Below are positions 13,859 through 22,913 of a DNA stretch of 35,200 nt, in pieces. Made by a program: the position numbers and the translations under genes. The stretch is taken from positions 1 to 35,200 of the forward strand of contig CALUKF010000032.1 in the NCBI GenBank assembly GCA_944321145.1, read 5' to 3'. The notes under the pieces are model-generated. The model worked only from the letters and a program-made list of their open reading frames with translations, was not told the origin of the DNA and ran no database searches. Source of the DNA: an uncultured Odoribacter sp. Its GTDB lineage: Bacteria; Bacteroidota; Bacteroidia; Bacteroidales; Marinifilaceae. Position 1 is the first letter of the stretch. Each line of letters starts with the position of its first letter.

Positions 13859-16570
13859 ATGATAGGAATTATGATTGTAATGAGAAGATTTAGATTTGTA
13901 TTATGCACATTGATTTTGCTCCTGGGGGGAAGAGTGGCGGGATACGCGCAGGCAGGAGCGATAAGCGGGACAATCGTCGACAAGGCAACCAAAGAGCCTT
14001 TGATTGGAGCGACTGTCCAAGTGGTGGGAACGACCTTGGGTATTGCTGCCGACTTGGACGGCAATTATTATTTGCCTTTGGAACCGGGCACCTACACCTT
14101 GCAGGTGCGGTTTGTCGGTTACAAGGACATCACCCGTGAGAACGTAAAGGTGGCGGGCGAGACGGTCTTGAACTTTGAATTGGAGTCGGATGCCGAGGTG
14201 CTGGGCGAAGTGAAAGTGAAAGGCAGGCGCAACCGCGAAAACGAGCGGGTCTTGCAGATAGAACGCCAGGAATCCACCATTGCCATCGAAAACATCGGTG
14301 CCAAGGAGATGAGCCTCAAAGGCGCTTCGGACGTACAGGAAGGCGTGAAGAAAATCACCGGCATTTCCATTGCCGGAGCCGGGCAGCTCATTGTACGCGG
14401 TTTGGGCGACCGCTACAGCACGACCACCCTCAACGGTTTGCCGATTGCCTCCCCGAATCCGGACAACAAATTGATACCCTTGGATTTGTTTCCTTCCTCC
14501 ACGGTACAGAACATCACGGTGAGCAAAGTGTACGAGGTGAGTACATTTGCCGACTATTCGGGCGCGCACATTGATATAGGCACGAAAACCGCAGGCGGCA
14601 CCCATTTCTTCTCCGTAGGCGTGAGCATAGGTTCTCCTTTCAATACCCTCGGCAAAGACTTTTATTTCAGCGACCGCGACGGTTCTATCTTGAAAACGGG
14701 CAACATCGACCACAAGTATTTGGATATGGAATATGCTGATTTCCGCGAAGCCGTGAAACAGAAAGACATATTCGGAACCTCTTTTGCCATCGACCACAAA
14801 ACGGCATTGCCCGACTGGGGCGCAAGCATCGGCTTTGGGAGAACCTTTGGCAAGCTGGATGTCCTCCTCTCTCTGGGGACGGGAAAAGACCGCCAGATTC
14901 TGAAAGATGCGTTTGTTCGCCAGTTGAATGCACAAGGCAATGTGATGGACTATTTCGCATACGACAAATACACCACTGAATTTAAGTTGGCAGGCTTGGC
15001 AGGTTTGGGCTATCGCTTCCGTGAGGACGACCGCATCAATTACACCTTCTTCTATGCCCGCAACGCCATTGATGAATATCTTGAACGGCAGGGATATGAC
15101 AGCGAGGACAATTCCCTGAAGGGAAGCAACAGCATCTTCCATGCTTACAGTTTGCTGAACAACCAGTTGAGCGGGCATCACGTATTGGGCGCCCGTTGGG
15201 AACTGGACTGGGGTGGTTCATACGGCAAGACGGCAAGTTACGAGCCCGACCGCCGGCAGGTGATGTTCCGTTACAATGAGGAAACCGGAGCTTTGAGCCT
15301 GTTTACCTTGAACAAACAGGAGACCATGCGTTATTTCGGAGAATTGACGGAAGACGAGGCGGTAGGCGATTTGAAGGCTGCCTATAAATTTGGCGAGAGC
15401 AACCGCATCCGTGTCGGTGCGACTTACAAACGGAAAACCCGTGATTTCATGAGTGCCAACTTCTATTATGACTTGGACGACTTGGCTGAGCCGGTGATAG
15501 AAAACATCTACGACACAGACGCCTACCTGAATTTTGCCAACATCGAGAACGGCTCCATTACCGTGACCCGCAGTTACCAGTTGCGGAGCCAATACAATGC
15601 CTTGAGCGAGACCTATGCCGGATTTGCAGAAGTAGATTTCTACCCGATACCCTCGTTGCTGATTAACGTCGGGGTACGCTACGAATACGCCAAGCAGAGC
15701 GTGGACTACCACGACGACTTGAGCATTGCACAAAAGTCCGTTCTGGACAAAGGCGACCTCTTTCCGGCATTGAATGTGAAATACACGTTTGACGACATGA
15801 ACAGCCTGCGTTTTGCCCTCTCCCGGACGGTGACGCGCCCTGCCTTTGTCGAGATGGCGCCTTTCCTCTACCGCGAGTCATACGGGAGCGCGTCTATCCG
15901 TGGTAATGCCGACATACAGAACGGCTACAACATCAACGTAGACTTGCGTTACGACCGCTTTGTGCCCAACAGCAGCGACATGCTCTCCGTAGGCTTGTAT
16001 TTCAAGAAATTGAACGACCCCATAGAACGGGTGCAGGGGTCAGAAGGCGGTTCCACGGTGCATACCTTCCGCAACTCCGACAGCGGCGTGGCGATGGGCA
16101 TCGAGGTCGAGTTCCGCAAAGAGCTTTTCAAGGATTTCCGTTTGGGTGTCAACGGCTCTTACATGTACACCGACGTGAAGCTTCCCTCAGGCGGTGGCAT
16201 TTACACCGACAACCAACGGGCATTGCAAGGCGCTTCGCCCTATCTCGTGAACGCGGATATCAGCTATGCGCCTTATTTCAAGGAAACGAATCAAATGATT
16301 CTCGCTTTGGTTTACAACGTCCAGGGACCGCGTATCCACGCCATCGGCATTTATGGGTTGGGCGACAACAAGCAATTGGCGCTCCATTCCCTCGACTTCG
16401 TGGGCAGCTACTCCTTCGCAAAACATTGGACGGCATCGCTGACCTTGAAGGATTTGCTCAACAGCAAAGTGCGTTTCCGCCAGGATGTGCCCCAGATTGA
16501 CGACAAGATGATGGTGGAGGCTTACCGTCCGGGAACCAATTTCAGTTTAGGAATCTCATATAAATTTTAA
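13859..16570 (+). CDS. TonB-dependent receptor (non-SusC type)
   Basis: Up to 903 residues. ATG 13880 (MRRFRFVL) is the more likely start because it gives a standard signal peptide ending AGYAQA; the upstream ATG adds seven residues. After the signal comes a CarboxypepD_reg-like domain (GTIVDKATKEPLIGATVQV), then a plug with LIVRGLGDRYSTTTLNGLPI and SPNPDNKLIPLDLFPSS, then a long 22-strand-type barrel ending GISYKF. This plug type belongs to a Bacteroidota receptor group usually found with beta-helix lipoproteins rather than SusD. The receptor would import a substrate across the outer membrane using TonB energy; the substrate is unknown. The beta-helix lipoprotein gene follows after 42 nt. 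Confidence 0.88.
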   Translation: MIGIMIVMRRFRFVLCTLILLLGGRVAGYAQAGAISGTIVDKATKEPLIGATVQVVGTTLGIAADLDGNYYLPLEPGTYTLQVRFVGYKDITRENVKVAGETVLNFELESDAEVLGEVKVKGRRNRENERVLQIERQESTIAIENIGAKEMSLKGASDVQEGVKKITGISIAGAGQLIVRGLGDRYSTTTLNGLPIASPNPDNKLIPLDLFPSSTVQNITVSKVYEVSTFADYSGAHIDIGTKTAGGTHFFSVGVSIGSPFNTLGKDFYFSDRDGSILKTGNIDHKYLDMEYADFREAVKQKDIFGTSFAIDHKTALPDWGASIGFGRTFGKLDVLLSLGTGKDRQILKDAFVRQLNAQGNVMDYFAYDKYTTEFKLAGLAGLGYRFREDDRINYTFFYARNAIDEYLERQGYDSEDNSLKGSNSIFHAYSLLNNQLSGHHVLGARWELDWGGSYGKTASYEPDRRQVMFRYNEETGALSLFTLNKQETMRYFGELTEDEAVGDLKAAYKFGESNRIRVGATYKRKTRDFMSANFYYDLDDLAEPVIENIYDTDAYLNFANIENGSITVTRSYQLRSQYNALSETYAGFAEVDFYPIPSLLINVGVRYEYAKQSVDYHDDLSIAQKSVLDKGDLFPALNVKYTFDDMNSLRFALSRTVTRPAFVEMAPFLYRESYGSASIRGNADIQNGYNINVDLRYDRFVPNSSDMLSVGLYFKKLNDPIERVQGSEGGSTVHTFRNSDSGVAMGIEVEFRKELFKDFRLGVNGSYMYTDVKLPSGGGIYTDNQRALQGASPYLVNADISYAPYFKETNQMILALVYNVQGPRIHAIGIYGLGDNKQLALHSLDFVGSYSFAKHWTASLTLKDLLNSKVRFRQDVPQIDDKMMVEAYRPGTNFSLGISYKF

Positions 16571-16612
16571 ACGATAGAAAACTCACATTTTTTAAATTAA
16601 AAACAACAGTGT

Positions 16613-17899
16613 ATGAAAAAGAAGTATTTAAATTTGATGGCTTATGCCATGATTGTTTCCATGAGTGCATTCACTTTGTCTGCATGCGATGACGAAGAGG
16701 GCGATGATAACAACGGTGGAAACGAAGGGAACGGTGAAAACGAAACGGAAATTGTCATGGAAGACGGCGCAACCCTGAGCGGCGCCATTGAGAAAGGCAA
16801 AACGGTGATTTTGTCCGAAGGGCTCTCTTTCAAATTGTCAGGCGGATATGCCGTGGAAGAGGGTGCGGTGCTGAAAATCGAACCGGGTGTGACCATTACA
16901 GCCGTAGATGACGACGAACCGGACTACATTTTGGTAAAGCAAGGTGGCAAAATCGATGCGCAAGGCACTGCCGAAGACCCGATTGTCATGACTTCTGAAT
17001 TGCAGGAAGCAGGCGGTTGGGGCGGTATCCACATCTGCGGGAAAGCCCACACAAACCGTGGCACGGGCACGACCTCTGAAATCGGAAACGCTCCTTACGG
17101 CGGGGATGTAGAGAATGACAACTCCGGGACGCTGCGCTACATCCGTTTGGAATACACCGGCTTTGCCCTCGATGAGGAGCACGAATCCAACGGCGTGTCT
17201 TTCTATGGCGTAGGCAACGGCACCACAGTTGAGTACTTGCAGGCTTACAAAGGTGCTGACGACGGCTTCGAATTCTTCGGAGGTTCGGTAAACGCCAAGT
17301 ATTTGGTAGTGACAGACTGCGAGGACGACTCTTTCGACTGGACGGAAGGTTGGAACGGCAAAGCACAATTCCTCGTGGCAACCCAGCTCGGTACCACCGG
17401 TGCCAAAGACGATGGCGACTGCCTGATTGAAGCAGACAACCAGGACACCGACAACTATGCAACTCCCATCGCTTGCCCCACTTTGTCTAATCTTACTTTG
17501 ATTGGCAACGGCTCTACAGAAGGCAAAAGAGGCATCCGCCTCCGCGAAGGTACCCATGCCAAAATCTACAACACCATTGTAACCGGCAAACCGGAATGCC
17601 TGACCGTGGAGAGCGAGGGCACTGAGGAAGATTTGGCAGCTGAAGACGGCGAATCTGTCTTGATGTACATCACATTGGCAACCGACATGTCTTCTGCCGA
17701 GGGCATCTACACCAGTGCCATGTTTACTGCCACTGAAAACCACAATGCCATCAATGAAAAGCCTGCATTCTCCAATGTATTCGTAGGCACCATTGCCGAC
17801 GGCTTTGACATGTCTGCCGAAGACAGCTTCTTCACCGCAGCCGCTTATCGTGGCGCAGTAGCTGCCGACAACAATTGGACTGCCGGTTGGACAAAATAA
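16613..17899 (+). CDS. Surface-type beta-helix lipoprotein, partner of the TonB receptor
   Basis: A 428-residue lipoprotein. The signal peptide ends TLSAC (Cys25) and is followed by DDEEGDDNNGG, an acidic stretch like the lipoprotein export signal that directs lipoproteins to the cell surface in Bacteroidota. The body is a run of short beta turns (VLKIEPGVTITA, GKIDAQGTAEDPIVMTS, WGGIHICGKAH, FEFFGGSVNAKYLVVTDCEDDSFDW) typical of a right-handed parallel beta-helix, and it is very rich in Asp, Glu, Asn and Gly. It replaces SusD as the surface partner of the receptor. Ligand unknown; the acidic surface would suit cation-containing or cationic ligands, which is inference. A terminator follows at 17949. 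Confidence 0.8.
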   Translation: MKKKYLNLMAYAMIVSMSAFTLSACDDEEGDDNNGGNEGNGENETEIVMEDGATLSGAIEKGKTVILSEGLSFKLSGGYAVEEGAVLKIEPGVTITAVDDDEPDYILVKQGGKIDAQGTAEDPIVMTSELQEAGGWGGIHICGKAHTNRGTGTTSEIGNAPYGGDVENDNSGTLRYIRLEYTGFALDEEHESNGVSFYGVGNGTTVEYLQAYKGADDGFEFFGGSVNAKYLVVTDCEDDSFDWTEGWNGKAQFLVATQLGTTGAKDDGDCLIEADNQDTDNYATPIACPTLSNLTLIGNGSTEGKRGIRLREGTHAKIYNTIVTGKPECLTVESEGTEEDLAAEDGESVLMYITLATDMSSAEGIYTSAMFTATENHNAINEKPAFSNVFVGTIADGFDMSAEDSFFTAAAYRGAVAADNNWTAGWTK

Positions 17900-17948
17900 A
17901 AACGACCATCGTTGTAGGTTGAATTCATATCATTTTTGTTTCGTTGGG

Positions 17949-17978
17949 GGCGTAGCCGTGACGGCTGCGCCTCTTTTT
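17949..17978 (+). terminator. Rho-independent terminator of the receptor operon
   Basis: GGCGTAGCCG (17949-17958) pairs with CGGCTGCGCC (17962-17971), ten pairs with one G-U, around a 3-nt loop. It is followed by TCTTTTT. Confidence 0.8.
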
Positions 17979-18060
17979 CATCTCCCTGCCGGGGAAAATG
18001 TAGCACGCTTTTTGCAGTTAGGCTCAAACGAATAGAGATAACAAATACAAATATTGGTAC

Positions 18061-19953
18061 ATGAATAACACACAAAACAAGAAACAAGGAACACAGAATC
18101 AGAACACAAGGCAAGGAAATCCCTATATGGGATTCTTGTGGGGAATACTCATTCTGCTATTTTTAAACGGCTTGATTATGCCGGCTTTCAACGAACAGCA
18201 AATCGTTAAAACAGATTATGGCTCTTTCATTGAGAAAGTAGATAGCGGCAAAGTGAAAGAAGTCATGCTGAAAAGCGGGCAGGTTTATTTTACGGCAGTG
18301 GGAGCGGATTCAAACACCGTGGCTTACCAGACGGGTGCCATCAACGACCCTGAGTTGGTAGACCGCCTGTTGGCTGCCGACAGCCCGAATCCGGACGGGA
18401 AGATAGCCTTCAACCAAATCGTGCCGCAAGAAAACTCACCCCTGCTCAATTTCATATTGCTTTGGGTACTGCCGGGGTTGATATTTTATTTGATATGGCG
18501 GCAGGCAAGCAAGAGCCTGCGCTCGCGTTTTGGCGCGGACGGCAATTTTCTGTCCTTTGGCAACGCCGGTTCCAAGATTTATGCTGAGTCGGATATAAAG
18601 ACCACCTTTGCCGATGTCGCCGGACAGGACGAAGCCAAAGAAACATTGACTGAGATTGTCAACTTCTTGCACAAGCCCGAAAAGTATGCGGAAATCGGGG
18701 CATCCCTTCCCAAAGGCGCCTTGCTCGTGGGACCTCCGGGCACCGGCAAGACCCTGATTGCGCGCGCCGTGGCAGGCGAAGCCAAAGTGCCATTCTTCGC
18801 CTTGTCGGGTTCTGAGTTTGTACAGATGTTCGTAGGCATGGGAGCTGCCAAGGTGCGCGACCTCTTCAAGCAAGCCGCCCAGAAAGCCCCTTGCATCATC
18901 TTCATCGATGAAATCGACGCGATAGGCAAAAAACGGGATGCCGGTTTTGGCAGCAACGACGAGCGGGAGCAGACGTTGAACCAGCTTTTGACAGAAATGG
19001 ACGGCTTCGACGGGCGCAAAGGCGTAGTCATTCTTGCAGCCACCAACCGTCCGGAGACCCTCGACAAAGCCCTCTTGCGCCCCGGACGCTTCGACCGCCG
19101 CATACAGATGGAGCTTCCTGACCTGGAGGGCAGGAAAGCCATCCTCGAAGTGCATCTCCGGAAAGTGAAACACGAATCCATCGACATGGACATTGTGGCG
19201 CGTGCCACTGCCGGCTCTTCCGGTGCAGAGCTTGCCAACATTGTCAATGAGGCTGCCTTGCGGGCAGTGCGCATGGGGCGGCAAGCCGTCACCACTGCCG
19301 ATTTGGAGGAAAGTGTGGAAACGGTCATCGCCGGTGCCCAGAAAAAGAACAAAGTCATCTCCGCCTCTGAAAAGAAAATCGTGGCTTACCACGAAATCGG
19401 GCATGCCCTCGTGGCTGCCTTGCAGAGCCATTCCGCACCGGTGCACAAAATCACCATCATTCCCCGCACCTCCGGCGCTCTGGGTTACACTATGCAAGTC
19501 GAGGGCGAAGAACAAGTGCTGCAAAGCAAGGAGAGCCTTTTCAACCGCATTGTGACCCTCACAGGCGGTCGTTCAGCCGAAGAAGTGGTATTCAACACCG
19601 TGACGACCGGCGCTTCGAACGACATCGAACAAGCCACCAGGCTGGCACGCGCAATGGTGACCCGTTTCGGCATGAGTGAGCAATACGACATGATGGGTTT
19701 GGAGACCGTGAACAATGCTTATTTGGGCGGCGACACTTCCCTTGCCTGTTCTGCCGACACCGCTGCCGATATCGACCGCGAAGTGCTCCGCCTTATCAAA
19801 GAAGCCCATGCCAAAGCAAAGGACATGATTTCTTCGCACATGGACATCATGCACGAAGCCTCCTCTTTCTTGATGGAAAAAGAAACCATCACCGGCGACG
19901 AATTTATGCAAATCCTACGGAAACATTTAGGCGATGATTTCATAAAAGTCTAA
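18061..19953 (+). CDS. ftsH: ATP-dependent zinc metalloprotease FtsH (Clostridia-like version)
   Basis: A 630-residue membrane protease: two membrane helices (about 22-42 and 122-141) flank a periplasmic domain. The AAA domain has Walker A GPPGTGKT (about 224-231), Walker B IIFIDEID (about 278-285) and the second region of homology TNRPETLDKALLRPGRFDRR. The peptidase has HEIGH at 444-448 and the third zinc ligand in ASNDIEQAT. It degrades membrane and regulatory proteins. The C-terminal half reads like Lachnospiraceae/Clostridia FtsH: IIPRTSGALGYTMQV, MGLETVNNAYLGGD, TSLACSADTAADID and KETITGDEFMQIL, instead of the usual Bacteroidota sequence. Transfer from Firmicutes is a fair inference, so a second, native FtsH should exist elsewhere. 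A terminator lies upstream; no clear promoter box was found. Confidence 0.93.
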   Translation: MNNTQNKKQGTQNQNTRQGNPYMGFLWGILILLFLNGLIMPAFNEQQIVKTDYGSFIEKVDSGKVKEVMLKSGQVYFTAVGADSNTVAYQTGAINDPELVDRLLAADSPNPDGKIAFNQIVPQENSPLLNFILLWVLPGLIFYLIWRQASKSLRSRFGADGNFLSFGNAGSKIYAESDIKTTFADVAGQDEAKETLTEIVNFLHKPEKYAEIGASLPKGALLVGPPGTGKTLIARAVAGEAKVPFFALSGSEFVQMFVGMGAAKVRDLFKQAAQKAPCIIFIDEIDAIGKKRDAGFGSNDEREQTLNQLLTEMDGFDGRKGVVILAATNRPETLDKALLRPGRFDRRIQMELPDLEGRKAILEVHLRKVKHESIDMDIVARATAGSSGAELANIVNEAALRAVRMGRQAVTTADLEESVETVIAGAQKKNKVISASEKKIVAYHEIGHALVAALQSHSAPVHKITIIPRTSGALGYTMQVEGEEQVLQSKESLFNRIVTLTGGRSAEEVVFNTVTTGASNDIEQATRLARAMVTRFGMSEQYDMMGLETVNNAYLGGDTSLACSADTAADIDREVLRLIKEAHAKAKDMISSHMDIMHEASSFLMEKETITGDEFMQILRKHLGDDFIKV

Positions 19954-20345
19954 AGCTGTACCCTTTGACTGGTGCCTTGCCTGACCTGTTGCCCTCCTGT
20001 TCAAGACCGGAAACCGGTCTGTTCAAGGGACACGTCCGGTTCATTGGTGGTTATTCCCCAGTCCTCGTCCGGTTTGAATGGGCGCAGGAAGAAAGAATCA
20101 TGAAAGGAGAATGGATGGTGACACGGGAACAGGACGTAAACAGGGGAGGAATTGAGCGGTTTTTGGATGGGGCGGGCAGCTTTCAGGGAAGGGAAAGAAG
20201 AAAAAGTGAAAAGTTTTTCGCAGTTTGTTTGTCTATATTCCACTTTTTGCTCTATCTTTGCATGTTGCAAAAGAAGCGGTGTCCGGAGCAGGCGGAAAGG
20301 GTGGGGGAGAGGCGGTTGCCGTTGGATTTTAAACGGAATTGTTTT
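19954..20345. promoter_or_regulatory. Intergenic region ftsH / bamD
   Basis: These 392 nt have no supported gene. AGACCGG (20004-20010) and CCGGTCT (20014-20020) form a 7-bp hairpin with an AAA loop, flanked by direct repeats TGTTCAAG (19998-20005 and 20020-20027). There is no T-run, so termination of ftsH here is doubtful. The bamD promoter lies at the right end. Confidence 0.5.
20228..20260 (+). promoter_or_regulatory. Promoter of bamD-rpoZ
   Basis: TTTG at 20228-20231 and TATCTTTG at 20253-20260 match the -33 and -7 elements of Bacteroidota promoters with a 21-nt gap. The leader to the bamD ATG would be about 80 nt. This is the best promoter match in the window. Confidence 0.75.
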
Positions 20346-21149
20346 ATGAAGAAAGTATTGTTATTTTTGATTGTCGCGGCATGTTGCCTTTCTTGCGGGG
20401 AGTATCAGCAGTTGCTGAAAAGCACGGACTATCAGTTGATTTACAGGAAGGCTGTGGAGTATTACAATAATGGCGACTACCAGAAGGCGCAGAACTTGCT
20501 GGACGGCATCCGCACCGTGTTTAGCGGCACGAATAAGGCGCAGAATATCGCGTATTACCGGGCGTTTTGCAGTTATAACATGAAGGATTATGAGACGGCT
20601 TCGGGGCTGTTCAAGCAGTTTGTGCAGACTTATCCGGAAAGTTCTTTTGCAGAGGAATGCCTTTTTATGATGGGCTATTGCGATTACATGGCTTCGCCGA
20701 AGCCGCGCTTAGACCAGTCGCTGACGGACAGGGCGCTGAGCGAGTTCCAGTTGTACCTGAACCGCTATCCCCGCAGCATGCGCAAGGAGCAAATCAATGG
20801 TTATATCGACGAGTTGCGCGACAAATTGTCGTATAAGGCTTATTTGAGTGCCCGGAATTATTACCAGCGGGAGTATTACAAGGCGGCGACGGTGAGTTTG
20901 CAGAATTGCCTGAAAGATTATCCGGGGTCGAAGTATCGGGAAGAAATCATGTACATGTTGTTCATGTCGAAGTATGAGATGGCGGTGAACAGCGTGGAGG
21001 ATAAGAAATTGGAGCGTTATAACAATGCGCAGGAGGAGTATTACTATTTTGCGGAGGAATATCCGGAGAGCAAATATGCCGATGAGTTGAAGAAATGCTA
21101 TGAGGTGATTGAGGCTTATTTGGACAATTATAATTACGAGGAAGAGTGA
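20346..21149 (+). CDS. bamD: Outer membrane protein assembly factor BamD
   Basis: A 267-residue lipoprotein (lipobox CCLSC, Cys17) made of tetratricopeptide-type helical pairs: YRKAVEYYNNGDYQKAQNLLDGI, FKQFVQTYPESSFAEECLFM, FQLYLNRYPRS, YYKAATVSLQNCLKDYPGSKYREE and FAEEYPESKYADE. The YPxSxxA/E signatures and length are those of BamD, the essential lipoprotein of the BAM complex that inserts beta barrels in the outer membrane. Start 20346 was chosen since the upstream in-frame extension contains the promoter. It lies 23 nt before rpoZ and near coaBC, the usual Bacteroidota order. Confidence 0.92.
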   Translation: MKKVLLFLIVAACCLSCGEYQQLLKSTDYQLIYRKAVEYYNNGDYQKAQNLLDGIRTVFSGTNKAQNIAYYRAFCSYNMKDYETASGLFKQFVQTYPESSFAEECLFMMGYCDYMASPKPRLDQSLTDRALSEFQLYLNRYPRSMRKEQINGYIDELRDKLSYKAYLSARNYYQREYYKAATVSLQNCLKDYPGSKYREEIMYMLFMSKYEMAVNSVEDKKLERYNNAQEEYYYFAEEYPESKYADELKKCYEVIEAYLDNYNYEEE

Positions 21150-21172
21150 CAGATTAATAATAATAAATCATT

Positions 21173-21511
21173 ATGATAGATTTTAAGAGAGTAAAGGCGC
21201 CGAATAACACGATTGTGCGTAATACTGCCATGTTGGCTGACAAGGCGGACGGTAATATTTATGAGGCAGTTGCTATCATTGCCAAGAGGGCAAACCAGAT
21301 TTCTGTGGAGATGAAAGAAGAATTGAGCCGCAAACTGCAGGAGTTTGCTTCTTACACGGACAATCTGGAGGAGATTTTCGAAAACCGCGAGCAGATTGAG
21401 ATTTCTAAATTTTATGAGCGCATTCCGAAGCCTGCGTTGATTGCCACACAGGAGTTCGAGGAAGGGAAGATTTATTTCCGGGGCGCGTTGGGGGATTCCA
21501 AAAAGTCCTGA
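21173..21511 (+). CDS. rpoZ: DNA-directed RNA polymerase omega subunit (Bacteroidota type)
   Basis: A 112-residue protein with the Bacteroidota omega/Rpb6-like pattern: NIYEAVAIIAKRANQIS, then KEELSRKLQEFASYTDNLEEIFENREQIEIS, then FYERIPKPALIATQEFEEGKIYFR. Omega helps assemble the polymerase by holding the beta-prime subunit. It differs from the proteobacterial form by the long C-terminal tail. It is co-transcribed with bamD. A long inverted repeat lies between it and coaBC. Confidence 0.88.
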   Translation: MIDFKRVKAPNNTIVRNTAMLADKADGNIYEAVAIIAKRANQISVEMKEELSRKLQEFASYTDNLEEIFENREQIEISKFYERIPKPALIATQEFEEGKIYFRGALGDSKKS

Positions 21512-21533
21512 CGCTTCGGGGAACAATATGTGC

Positions 21534-21584
21534 AAATGTACCGATGCCGGTGAGCCATCTTTTGCTTGTCGCATGGGTACATTT
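21534..21584 (+). promoter_or_regulatory. Long inverted repeat between rpoZ and coaBC
   Basis: AAATGTACC-G-ATGC (21534-21547) pairs with GCAT-G-GGTACATTT (21571-21584): 13 pairs and one G-G mismatch, with a 23-nt loop. It is followed by TAATTT, a poor terminator tail. It could be a partial terminator, a processing site or a leader element for coaBC, whose ATG lies 22 nt downstream. Confidence 0.5.
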
Positions 21585-21605
21585 TAATTTATAAGCAAAG
21601 GTATC

Positions 21606-22832
21606 ATGTTGAAAGGGAAACATATCATAGTCGGCGTGACAGGGAGCATCGCGGCTTATAAGGCAGCTGCGCTGGTGCGCCTGCTGGTGAAGGAAGGGGC
21701 AGAAGTGAAGGTGGTGATGACGGAATTGGCGAAACAGTTCATTACGCCCCTGACGATGGCGACTTTGTCGAAGCATCCGGTGATGGTGGAATTTTACAAT
21801 CCGGAGAATGGGGATTGGCATTCGCATGTGGATATGGGGTTGTGGGCGGATTTGTATCTGATAGCCCCGGCAACAGCCAATACCATCGGCAAGATGGCGC
21901 AGGGCATTGCGGACAATTTGCTGCTGACGACTTATCTTTCGGCGAAGTGCCCGGTGATGGTGGCTCCGGCGATGGACTTGGATATGTACCGCCACCCGGC
22001 AACCCAGCGCAATTTGGCGACTTTGCGGGCTTACGGCAATGTGATTGTCGAGCCGGCAGAGGGTGAACTTGCCAGCGGTCTGGTGGGGAAAGGGCGCATG
22101 GCAGAGCCGGAGGAGATTGTGCGTTTCGTGCGCGCTTATTTCGGCAGGCAGGGGAGCTTGGCAGGGAAACGGGTGCTGTTGACGGCGGGACCTACTTACG
22201 AGCGTATCGACCCGGTGCGTTTTATCGGCAATTATTCGTCGGGCAAGATGGGATTTGCTTTGGCAGAGGCGTTTGCGGAGCGGGGGGCAGAGGTGACTCT
22301 GGTGGCGGGACCTGTGCAGCTCTCGGCGGGTCATCCGGGCATCCGGCGGGTGAATGTGGAGTCGGCTGCAGAAATGTATGAGGCGGTGATGGGGGAGATG
22401 GGGCAGCATGACATTGTGGTGTCGTGCGCTGCCGTGGCGGATTTCAAGCCTGTGCGTTGCGAAGGGGCAAAGGTGAAACGCGGGAAGGCGCATTGGACGC
22501 TGGAATTGGAGCCGACTGCCGACATAGCCGAGGAACTGGGCAAGCGCAAGCGGGAGGGGCAATTGCTCGTAGGGTTTGCGTTGGAGACGAACGATGAAGT
22601 CTGCAATGCGCTGCAAAAATTGCATAAGAAGAACTTAGACCTGATTGTTTTGAACAGTTTGCGGAATGCCAACACCTGTTTCGGCTACGACACCAACATG
22701 GTGACCCTCATAGACCGGAACGAACGCCAGACCCAATATGAGTTGAAGAGCAAACGGGAAGTGGCGGAAGACATCGTGGAGCGGGTTGTGGCTTTGGCAG
22801 AGGGAGATAGCGCGCCTGCAGGGAAAGAATGA
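21606..22832 (+). CDS. coaBC: Bifunctional CoaBC (phosphopantothenoylcysteine synthetase/decarboxylase)
   Basis: A 408-residue two-domain enzyme making 4'-phosphopantetheine for coenzyme A. The CoaC flavoprotein half has GVTGSIAAYKAA, SHVDMGLWAD with the active-site His, APATANTIGKMAQGIADNLL, APAMDLDMY and GKGRMAEPEEI. The position of E. coli Cys158 (in ACGD) is Ser here (LASGLVGKGRM). The CoaB half starts near 185 with VLLTAGPTYERIDPVRFIGNYSSGKMG, then AAVADFKP and LHKKNLDLIVLNS. CoaB binds CTP and cysteine. It is likely co-transcribed with bamD-rpoZ unless the inverted repeat before it terminates. Confidence 0.93.
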   Translation: MLKGKHIIVGVTGSIAAYKAAALVRLLVKEGAEVKVVMTELAKQFITPLTMATLSKHPVMVEFYNPENGDWHSHVDMGLWADLYLIAPATANTIGKMAQGIADNLLLTTYLSAKCPVMVAPAMDLDMYRHPATQRNLATLRAYGNVIVEPAEGELASGLVGKGRMAEPEEIVRFVRAYFGRQGSLAGKRVLLTAGPTYERIDPVRFIGNYSSGKMGFALAEAFAERGAEVTLVAGPVQLSAGHPGIRRVNVESAAEMYEAVMGEMGQHDIVVSCAAVADFKPVRCEGAKVKRGKAHWTLELEPTADIAEELGKRKREGQLLVGFALETNDEVCNALQKLHKKNLDLIVLNSLRNANTCFGYDTNMVTLIDRNERQTQYELKSKREVAEDIVERVVALAEGDSAPAGKE

Positions 22833-22896
22833 CGGCAGTCTGCAAAATATTTTGAAATTCGGGGGCAAAAATGTTTTTTATCTCGAAGAGATTCCC

Positions 22897-22904
22897 TAAC
22901 TTTG
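22897..22904 (+). promoter_or_regulatory. -7 promoter box of pyrBI
   Basis: TAACTTTG fits TAnnTTTG. The -33 region is only T-rich, without TTTG. Transcription would begin near 22910, leaving almost no untranslated RNA before the leader ORF ATG at 22914. Confidence 0.6.
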
Positions 22905-22913
22905 TACCCTGAT

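Noticed and set aside
18436-19524. 362-codon open frame antisense to ftsH
   Set aside because: No motif or start context; FtsH is unmistakable on the other strand.
19965-20345. Longer N-terminus for BamD
   Set aside because: The extension contains the promoter and puts the lipoprotein signal peptide in mid-protein.
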